From assembly GCA_039707655.1 (NCBI GenBank), contig CM077672.1:354994031-355058030 (forward strand): 64,000 nucleotides of DNA, given 5' to 3'. How positions within the stretch are numbered: the stretch's first letter is position 1; the number at the start of each line of letters is the position of its first letter. This DNA comes from Elymus sibiricus (taxonomy: Eukaryota > Streptophyta > Magnoliopsida > Poales > Poaceae). Both the position numbers and the translations under genes were made by a program. Of this stretch, positions 34,101 through 42,800 are shown piece after piece. The notes beneath the pieces are model-generated. The model did not search any database, was not told where the DNA came from, and saw only the letters and a program-made list of their open reading frames with translations.

Positions 34101-34544
34101 GCGATTTCAACAACTACTACTACTGATTTCGTTCAACTGAACCTCCAGTGAACGGATGAGCCCAGGACTTATACTTAACTAAAGATCAAGGGTGAAACCA
34201 ACTTATGTTGAATCAGCATCCTAATTCCTAACCTCTCCTTGTAAGATACCAGTACAGCCTTTGGAATTCTCAAAAGTCAATTGCGTTCCAATCTGTTAAA
34301 GAGAGAAAAAAAAGATGTATAACAAGGAGAGGTAAGAAGATGCAAGCTTACTTGGGAGGTCCCACGGGTCAAACTTGTAGATGTCCAGCTGCCTGATGAG
34401 CTCAATGGAGATAGGCTTTTGCTGGATCTTCTTCTTGAGGTAGAAACTAACGAGCTCTTCTTCGGTGGGATGGAACCGGAACCCCGGCATGATGATCTCA
34501 TCTGATTTTTCCATGTTGACATCATTTCTGCCCTCCATATCCAT
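28191..34544 (-). CDS. NAC-domain transcription factor, FEZ/NAC009-like
   Basis: Three coding exons on the minus strand: 34544-34352, 29240-28939 and 28847-28191, with introns at GT-AG borders (gtaagc / gacag; gtaagc / aacag) and matching phases, giving 383 residues. The NAC DNA-binding domain occupies about residues 15-170: [17 protein letters not shown], then DPWDLP, then [13 protein letters not shown], then [12 protein letters not shown], ending in [10 protein letters not shown]. The LVSFYL and [21 protein letters not shown] style places it near the FEZ clade. These are plant-specific nuclear regulators; FEZ acts in root-cap stem-cell division. The C-terminal half is Gln/Ser/Pro-rich, as in activation domains. 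I chose the ATG at 34544 because it is the first after the TATA box at 34641-34648. Oddities: Arg replaces the usual Gly after ATR/TD in subdomain D, a Copia element fills intron 1, and a gypsy remnant abuts the stop codon. Expression is unproven. Confidence 0.9.
29342..29530 (+). repeat. 5' LTR of Copia element
   Basis: It begins TGTTCGTAGTACTTG and ends GATTTCAACA. It is followed at 29531 by the primer-binding site TGGCATCAGAGCCC. Confidence 0.97.
29531..30070 (+). other. GC- and CTG-rich leader of the Copia element
   Basis: A stretch of 540 bp between the primer site and the first domain-bearing codons is dominated by GCTG/CTGCTG repeats and GCGCG blocks. Open frames here (for example 29459-30040) are low-complexity Leu/Cys/Ala/Arg translations without domains. 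Gag would be expected here but is not seen. Confidence 0.6.
30071..33916 (+). pseudogene. Copia polyprotein with RanBP2-type zinc-finger motif, three nonsense codons
   Basis: One frame runs from 30071 to 33916 and is broken only at 31286 (TGA), 32837 (TAG) and 33461 (TGA). In order it has a Gly-rich start, a RanBP2-like finger (30230-30295), protease with [11 protein letters not shown] (about 30530), the integrase HHCC zinc site with HHHRLGHMS and CDACQYGK (about 30930-31035), the integrase core ([24 protein letters not shown]), reverse transcriptase (about 32450-33100, containing YVDDI at about 32963) and RNase H ending [14 protein letters not shown]. Each stop lies at a well-conserved position and is one C-to-T or G-to-A change from a sense codon. 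The element is inactive as it stands. No CCHC zinc knuckle is present. Confidence 0.93.
30230..30295 (+). other. RanBP2-type zinc-finger-like motif inside the Copia ORF
   Basis: The spacing W-x-C-x4-Y-x3-N-x6-C-x2-C matches the RanBP2 finger pattern W-x-C-x(2,4)-C-x3-N-x6-C-x2-C, with Tyr (TAT) at the second cysteine. The core reads GDWLCPNTR, then [14 protein letters not shown]. This wording is characteristic of FUS/EWS/TAF15-like RNA-binding proteins, including the plant TAF15b type, where the finger binds GGU-containing single-stranded RNA. Copia Gag normally uses a CCHC knuckle, so this is out of place. With the Tyr it probably cannot bind zinc normally. Confidence 0.75.
33924..34112 (+). 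repeat. 3' LTR of Copia element
   Basis: It begins TGTTGGTAGTACTTG after the purine tract GAGGGGGAG and ends TTTCAACA at 34112. It is followed by target duplication ACTAC. Confidence 0.97.
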
Positions 34545-34640
34545 CTCACAGAGGCTGGCTTGTGCAGTAAGGCTAGTCAGTGAATTGGCTTGTTGGGATG
34601 AAGCTGCTGAGGTGAAGACAATCACCGGCCGAGAGATGTA

Positions 34641-34648
34641 CTTATATA
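34641..34648 (-). promoter_or_regulatory. TATA box of the NAC gene
   Basis: TATATAAG on the minus strand lies 97 bp upstream of the chosen ATG (34544). A transcription start near 34610-34620 would leave a 5' leader of roughly 70 nt without an upstream ATG. Confidence 0.65.
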
Positions 34649-34699
34649 CTAGGAGGCTTGAGCTGCCTGCCTGGAGCGACTGGATGAGGCCCACAGGTC

Positions 34700-35242
34700 T
34701 GAAGGATTCTGTTCTTCCTTTAATAATTCATTTTAGTTCATTCTCTGTTTGAAAGCTGCCGCGATTAGTTTAATGCTGGATTAGTATCTCAACGAAGACA
34801 GCCAGAGTGGCATGAAGGGATGGATGCCACTCACTTTCAGTTCACACTTAGAATATTCACGCACGGCAGTCAAAACATTTTTAAACTGTAGTACTCCTAC
34901 AACAACACTTGCCTTGTAGATTTAGTTTTGATTTTCTGTTTCATCTTTAATTAGCCTCCCCAGATAAAGCGAAAAAGACTAATTGTACATTCTACAATAC
35001 ACGGCAGTAACGGAAACTAGGCAACTCTTCTTGAGCTCCTTTGGCCTCGTTAACGCCAATGAATATATTTTTTTGTTGTCAATGAATATTGATATTCTTT
35101 TGATATCTGAAACCAAAATTATGTGTCATGCGATTATCCTGTGCAGTTTTGCTGATTAGTCTAGGCTTTGGGGCATTAAATAATGAATGCTGACAATAAT
35201 TTGCACTTAATTAACATAAGCTTCAATGTCTGTGCGTGTGTG

Positions 35243-35288
<46 letters not shown>

Positions 35289-36300
35289 CTACTAGGGACT
35301 GATTACCCAGAGATAGTGATGGCCTTACCAGCATAATTTCCTTGCACTTTTTTATGTACTAGCGTGAGTGACTCTGGTTGCTAGTGAGTGTTAGAACAGA
35401 AGGTTCTTCTTATTGTAAGGACAGTTTTGTAGACTAAATAAATTTTACTAATCGCCTGAGTTGCCACGGTGGAAAGCCGGTCCAATTTGCTCCAACAGCG
35501 AGTCAACTTTTTTTGCTGGTCACTCCACACGGCACAGTTGTTTCTTGCCCCGTTGCACACTCCAGAAAGTAATGATGATCTGTCTATTCTGTTCTCAGGA
35601 TCCACATGACGAACTGGAGAAGGGCCGTCTTCGACGACGTCAGACCCACCTGATCGACACTGTCAAGGCCATAGAGATGGGGGTGTGGGCCCGATGGTCA
35701 GTAGGCGACGATTGTTCAGGCGCCGCCTAGCTAGCTCTTGTAAACCCGGGTCATCCTTGTTGGTGTTGAACAAAGTTTTCTGTTTCTTCTTCTATCGATG
35801 TATTGAGATCGCAAGGGTTTCTCGTTTTCTCGAAAAAGAAAGAAGAGAAAACACCTTATCTGCTGTCAGAGCACCATGTTTTCTTCATGCACATGAAACA
35901 GCTGACCCTGCATCAGCAAACTAAAACAAGCTTGACGCCAAGTTTTTCCCAGCTGACACGCCGTCCGCAAACTGGAAGGATTATGATCAAGGTCCGTTTG
36001 TTATTTGTTCCTGACAGATTGTTCAATTTTTGCGAAAACTCATACATTGTCCTGTTTTTCGAAGATGAGAGGCACTGAGCAAATGGCCGTGAGCATGATC
36101 AATCAATCGTCTCACTCTGCAACTACTATGCAAACACTTGGATCTTTAGAGGTAACCCTGGCTTCCCGGATGAACTACTCAATGAAAACTAACGCCATAA
36201 TTCAGTAAATCAAAGTGTACAGCCTGAACGGAGCTAGTCGATTTTTCCACATTTGCAGCGCAGTTTTCAGCAACCTGGTACCAAGTACCCAGGGTTCGAA
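34700..36300. other. Intergenic region upstream of NAC and downstream of the ATPase gene
   Basis: No convincing coding region. The part near 34700-35240 is the likely NAC promoter. A (GA)n tract lies at 35251-35286. From about 35560 to 35850 the sequence resembles the 3' end of a plant LINE (GTATTGAGATCGCAAGGG, then TTTCTCGAAAAAGAAAG), but target duplications were not found. The rest is unassigned. Confidence 0.5.
35251..35286. repeat. (GA)n microsatellite upstream of NAC
   Basis: A perfect AG dinucleotide run of about 36 bp, about 0.6 kb upstream of the NAC TATA box. GAGA tracts in plant promoters can recruit BBR/BPC proteins (family knowledge, not shown here). Confidence 0.9.
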
Positions 36301-36864
36301 AAGGCGGTCACAAATTCCCTTAATTTAACCAACAAGAACTGTGCATGCAGCATTCATCCCAGACACCAGATACTAATGGAAAGTTAACCAGAGACGCATA
36401 ACTAACTAGTATCAGTTCCAACAGCATTAAGAAGTCTCAGACAATTAAACAGATCCTGACCCACAGGGCAGAGAACCACACAAGGTACTACGAACAAGCA
36501 AAACATCAGCTTGTTGTTTAGTATTGAACTGAAAGCAACAAATTGCCTTGAGACGCTAGTAATGAAGCACTTAGTTTGCTCCAGATACGCGGCACCACCA
36601 AAGCTCCATTGCAGGCTCCGCTGCGGCCATCAACAGCCTGTATCAAGTAAAAATTGACAAATGTCAGGCTCCATTGCAGCATATGAACAACATCCTACAT
36701 GCCCAAGCCCAAAAGAATCAAGAATTATGTACTCACCATTTAATCCGCAGTGAGCATCCAAAATCCGAAGACCCCTAGCATTTCTTGCGACCACCTATTG
36801 TCCATACAGAAGAAGATTAGAATTGTATACAGTGGCATCATCACTAGGGAAAAATTCAGACATG
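36300..36864 (-). other. Probable 3' UTR of the ATPase gene with an intron
   Basis: Downstream of the stop at 36865 the minus strand has splice-like borders: donor AAATG/gtgagta at 36737/36736 and acceptor ttgatacag at 36638 followed by GCTGTTGATGGC. A similar donor/acceptor layout recurs at 49250-49440. The polyadenylation site was not identified. Confidence 0.45.
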
Positions 36865-39800
36865 CTATAGTGAGATGGACTCTCTGAGTTTGTCAGGTTG
36901 GGACAGACCTAGTGATGCAGCGCTCAGGAACGCCTCGTCTTCAGGGAACAGCTGCAGATTCTTGGACTTCAGCAGGTACTTAACAGCATCGTCCTGGAAG
37001 TCCACCAGGCTGCCGACCTTCATGAGTTCAGCAAGCGAAGGGATGCGGTCCGGCGTCTCAAACAACAGTCCTCGGGCTATCTCGTCAGCAAAGTTCGTCG
37101 CAAACTCGATTTTCTCTTTGTAACCAACTGCAGCACCAGCACCATCGCCTCGCTGCACGTACAGCTTCGAGTTCTCCCTCTCCCACCTGATCATCCGGCT
37201 GGCCTCCACGTCCACAGCCTCTCCAGAGGACAGCTTCACGCAGTACCCCACCGTGATCGGCTTCGTGGTCTCCAGGACACTCACATTCAGCAGGCGAGAG
37301 ACCATCGCGTGCCGCTCTTTGGAGGAAATGTCCAGAGCAGGGTCAGCAAGGAAAGCAAGGACTATCTGGAGCAGACCAACACTGATAACCTCACGCTGGT
37401 TAGCAACCATATTGCAACCGCCATCCTGGCCCAAGGTGACAAAAGAATCGCTCTTCTCGGCGGCTTTGGATACTGCCTGAACACCGATGCTGCCATATAT
37501 GTTGTTAAGCCTTGCTCGAGAGACTGAAGGAGGATACCACATGAAAATGGATTGTCGAGGAAGCCTGTCGAACAGATCCTTGAGTAGCAGATCGTCGGCA
37601 ATGAACGCATCCTCCTTCCGCGACAAAATGATCTTCCCATCAGTACAAACCGGGACCTTGACACAACCAGACAGAAGCTTCTCCATGTTCTTGCTCCAGT
37701 TCCTTGCAATGAACTGCCAGAAAGCAGAGCAATTGGCTACGGATATCTCGCCTCCCGAGCTCTCCCATGCGCTCCATAGCTTGCAGTAATCTTCAGCACC
37801 GGGGCCATGCCTCACGCCGAAAACTGATGAAAAGAAGTCGAGCAGCTTCTTGTCATCATAGTATCTGTCCAGCACATGCAACTGCAGGCTGAAGAGGTTG
37901 TTCTGATCATGAAGAACACAGCTTACTGGACTCACCCATTCTCCACCTCCTTTTTCATTTGGTATCCAGATCCAATCACTTCCTTCTTTGTTCTTCTCAG
38001 GCCCCCAGTTGCACTCCTTGAGGTACAAGTAGATCCTGGAAATGGTAGCAGTTTCTTTGTGGCTCCTCAGATGCTGAGCAACAAGGCCATGCCCACATCT
38101 AACATCCACGGTTACTCCGATTGCCGCAAGTGCATCCTTGAATGAGGCGATCTCTGAACCATAGAAAGATTCGTCGATGAAAGGGCCATCTGTTACACAG
38201 ATGGAAGACTGCTTTGGATCAAAGAGTATGCATCCATCAGGAGATTGGTATCCAAGTTTCGTCTTCAACCACTTGCAGCTAGTGATTTCCTTCATAAATT
38301 CCTTGGGAAATGTTGCTGTACAGGCCAGCCAGCTCTTGACAGACCCAAGCAATGACAACACGGTAGCGACAGATATGGCTGCAGGGTCTGCAGGAATGTT
38401 GAGACCATTGATGACAAACCTAGCTGCAGAAATGTCTACAGGGTTATCACAAATGTTGAGACCAGCGACGATAGGCCCAGCACCATGAGCTTTCACTTCT
38501 GTTGTAACACCTAAATCTTTCAGCTCAGCTTTGTAACCATGTATCTCTTTGCCTAAACCACCATTAGAGTCACCATCATTGATGAAAGGTAAGCTTGCTA
38601 TTTTGGCGACAGAGACTGCCAACCTTCATCAAATAAGATTGCCTCCAGGGGTGACCTGAATCCCAGTGATGTGCACAGCCATTTCTCACTCCGCATGCAG
38701 TTGAAAAGATCAACAGGAATTGAGTTGTGTGTTCTCAGCTTCCGATAACAAGCTAGAAGAGCCAGGACACTTTCCTTTGTAAGTGATGACTTCAGGACCA
38801 TCTGCTTGAAAATATTTGCTATAGCCTTCGATGCCTGGTCAAATCCTGCAATCAACCCTGTCTTCTTCAACTCTTCTTTGTACGGGCTGATCTTACTCCC
38901 ATAAAAACCAGAATCAACTACGGGAACTCCATCGAACACCTTTAGAAGGCACTCCCACTCCTGATCCAGAAGAAAAGATTCACCAGGAGCACGGAATCCC
39001 ACGTTGGTCTTCAACCATTTCAAATCTCTGAGCTTCCTCAAGAAATCATCACAAGGGCTAGCAAACCGGATGCACTTGAGGATTAGCGCAGTGGCATCAG
39101 AAGTAACAGATGAAGAACTGAACTTGAAATTATCAATTATAAGCTTGTAAGTCTTTTCACTGTTTTCAAACCCAACTTGAACACCAAGCAACTTCAGCTC
39201 TTGTTTGTAGTCAAGGATGGACTCGCCGTAGAATCCGACATCAAGGAATGGCTGGGTACTGATACAAGTTGCAACTGCCCAGTCTGAATCATATATGATA
39301 CAGCAAGAAGGAGACCTATAGCCCAGAGTACTCTTCATCCATCGTCCATCTTTCACGCTGTTGACTAGCTCACTTGGAGACAGAACCTTCTGTTGAAGAA
39401 ACTGAATCAGCCGAAGCAGCTCATATACATGCTGTCTGGTCAGCATATTGCTTGCAGCCATCGACATGAGCCGTCTGCCGATGTAAGCTGATGCCTCCCC
39501 AAATTCAAATCTAACCCCGATCACCTTGAGTTCCTCCTTGTATGCATTCATTTTGTATTGATAGAACTGTTGATCGATCATTGGTATATCAACACAGGAA
39601 GACCCATTTTGCAAGAGATTACCCCACTCAGAACTGGACATAAATGATTCAGCTGGGGGCTTGTATCCAACTGATGTCTTCAGCCAACTTCCTTCTTTCA
39701 CACAAGCCAAGAAACTAGCTGGTAATTGTACACCTTTTGACTTCAAATTTTGTATCCATTGCAGTAGCAAGATTGCATTGTCCACAGTCAGAGGTGATGA

Positions 39801-42800
39801 GACTGTAGGGAAACTTGCATTTGGAGGGCGTATGAACGGCACATCCCTGGCCTCCATATTTGTCTTGAGAAAATCCAAAATCTGGTCTTCAGGTGTGTAA
39901 TTCCCGGCGAAATGACCTGCTGACTTGTAATCTGCCGACAGTTCAATGTATCTCTCATTCCTCCATGGGTTTGTGCCCATCAGTCCTACCCATTTGCTAC
40001 CCTTTGCAGGAACTAAAATGCTTTGTCTTTCTGTGACCGCAGTGCCATGGTTGTCAATTACCGGCATGGTACGACACAGGTCTGCTAACTGGTAGCTCTC
40101 CATGTAATTCTTATTGGATGAATGATAGAGAAAGTGAGAAAAAGCAATGGCAGGCCTTCTATCACGGTTCAAGGAATTAATCACAATATTTCCATAACCG
40201 TATACAGATAGAATCTCCACTTTTGCATAGCTCTGAAGCCAAACTTTCACCTTTTCCTTCTGCGCGAAACCTTGTAGAGCTGTTTGTGTACTGGGAGGCA
40301 CAAAGAGCCGGTTAGAAGATGGAAACTCCTGGTTCCAGCTGATAAGCCATGACATCCACTTCCCATCAGATGCAAGACACAATCTATCACTCCACTGACT
40401 AGCTCTAGATATGCTCCAGAGAGAGACACCTCTGTTCCTGTCAACATACTTCAGCAGAGGCATTGAGATCATGTTTGTACTGGGGTAGTTGTGCCAATTG
40501 TCTGCGACAAAAGATAAAAGTTCCAGATAAAGCTGTTCATGTACCTCGTTGACAAGATTAGACCCCTCAATGCATTTTGCATACCATTCATGGCTCACGC
40601 TTTTGACATCCAAAAATGCAAGAACACTGTTGTATTCACTCTTGTCAAAATGATAGCTCAAAATATGTGTTCCATGAGTTGATAGGTTCTTAAGGTCCAC
40701 TCCAGATTCTCTTGCCTTGACAAAGATATCCCAAAATGCAGGTTTGAGCCGCGCAACCTCGCAAGGCTTGCAAAACATCTTTTGTGGAGTATGAGACTCA
40801 CATGGAACTATATCCTCGAAGAGAACCTTCTCTTGGATGCCAGACCTAACTGGCTCAAGTAAAGGGATCAGTGAAGGATTAACCGGCAGGAAATGGAACA
40901 TCGACGGAAGCGACATTGCTGGTGCATCTTCTCTGGACTTCACAAGTGCTACAAAGGCATTCATGAAAGCACTTGGGATACACTCCATAATTCCCTTGTT
41001 CCATGGACTGTCAAACAGTATCGCCTCTCTTGACGATGCAAGGAGGAAGTCAGCCTGAATGATGAAAGGGAAGTTCGTTACCATATCCGTGGGAAGGTAA
41101 GCATATACGCCAGGGGACAACTGCTTCCCACGGGATAGTCGCTCCTTAAGAGGAAAGGCTAGGGTGATGACCCACTCATCGATTTCAGTACGCTTGTCCA
41201 CCCTGTTCTCTGCCTTGACGGGGAACCTCTGCCTCCACATATGGTACCCGCACTCTGCTTCGTTGTCATTCTCTTGAGCTGATAAAAAGACCGTGTAAGA
41301 TTCCGCATGCATGTTCTTCCTCACTTCAAAGTTCTTCTCACTCGATATAGCAATCTCACTAACAGTGCTGCCTTTAGCGTTGCCGTTATCTTCACGGACA
41401 GAAAGCCGCCTGATCTTTGACAGAAACAGTAGCATTTCTGGATGCAAGCTCGACAGCTGCTGCTTCACCGCAGTAACCTTCTCATCCTTCAAAGGCAGGA
41501 CAATACAGGTTGTTGGAAGGTCTCTGGTAGACCCATATATCTGTTTGATATCCGACAGGCTAGGCCTGGATTCAACCCACTCAGGGACAATATATCCAAT
41601 GTTGCATTCTGGACACGGCTTCTCGTTAAACCTGATTTGATACCCGTTACTGAATATATGGGGCTGGCTCGATATCAGGAACACACTTTTGAATCCAATA
41701 CCTAAATCAAAAAAGACATTGATGTTACAACTTGTGAGTCTTAATACAAGGGGAACACATCTTCTCTTGCTAGGCATGGAAAAATTACTCGGGATGCCTT
41801 AAAAACAGAAGTGAAGCGTACAGTCTTGACAAAAATTAAAACGCATGCTTAATTCCATTTAAGCCAAGTTTGTATTTGATGGATCTGCTTCAGTAAGCTA
41901 TTGATGAAGAGTCAAGTTTTTCAATCAGAAGAATACAAGATTCAAGATTACAATAGGGGAAAGGTTGTACTTGAAATAGTTAATCAAGTTGATAATGGGC
42001 TATCCTATACTCAACTAGATACATGGGCAAAGGCAGATAGATTTCTAGGAGCCTACCAGAAATTATACTACACCTTGCAAGGCTAAGGAGATAAACAGGT
42101 AAATACACAAGTGACACCTTAACATCAGAAGTTTTGACATAGCAATATATGATAAACGATGCATCTTATTCCAAATACAATTGAGCTTAAAAGCAGGGTT
42201 GCAATATTTTGTAGTCAGCACTGGTTTAATATTTTGTAACATGCAGGACCAATACATCTTTTCTTCTGAGTGTGGGGGCATGAATCACATGATATCTTGC
42301 ACCGCCACGAACATCTCAAGCATACTGTGCATGGCACCCAAATTTTCTGTTTGCAAAATAAATAAATATTATCAGAATATTTACTCCGTCGCCATTCTAA
42401 TTAGGCACTAAATAAAATTCCAGCCATCTTACATGTCATTTAATCTATATCCGGAAAACCAATTTGGCTCCCGGGCCGATTTTTTTTTTTAAAAAAAATG
42501 TCAAAAAAATCAAGACAAATTTTTTATGTGTTCTTAGTCACATCCAAATGCCACCTGCAAATTTTGAGACAAAAATTTTAAGCATTTTGGCCTGTGCAAA
42601 AAAAACAAATTGAAACATCAAATGTTACCCCCAAATGTCACCCCAAATTTGTTTTTTTCACCAACAAAACACCGCCGCTCCATTTCGCATGAAAATTGTC
42701 AAGCCTGCTTGCGACACTAACACGAACATCCACAAAAAATTTCAGAATTTTTTGAAAACATTTACTATAATTTTTCGCGTTACTGTTCATCCGGGTGCAA

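Larger units (their letters stand above)
29342..34112 (+). mobile_element. Copia-type LTR retrotransposon in NAC intron 1
   Basis: Both LTRs are 189 bp (29342-29530 and 33924-34112) with four mismatches. A perfect 5-bp target duplication ACTAC flanks it (29337-29341 and 34113-34117). A methionine-type primer site TGGCATCAGAGCCC follows the 5' LTR, and a purine-rich tract TTGAGGGGGAG precedes the 3' LTR. Domain order protease, integrase, reverse transcriptase, RNase H defines Copia. A recognisable gag is missing. It lies antisense to the NAC gene. Four differences in 189 bp suggest insertion under about one million years ago at commonly used grass rates (estimate). Confidence 0.97.

Noticed and set aside
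34544..34694. Upstream extension of the NAC protein to 34694
   Set aside because: The frame is open, but it runs through and beyond the TATA box at 34641-34648, so the extra 50 residues would be upstream of the transcription start.
36875..41705. Plus-strand open frames opposite the ATPase gene
   Set aside because: Shadows of the long minus-strand exon; none is conserved or begins with a supported context.
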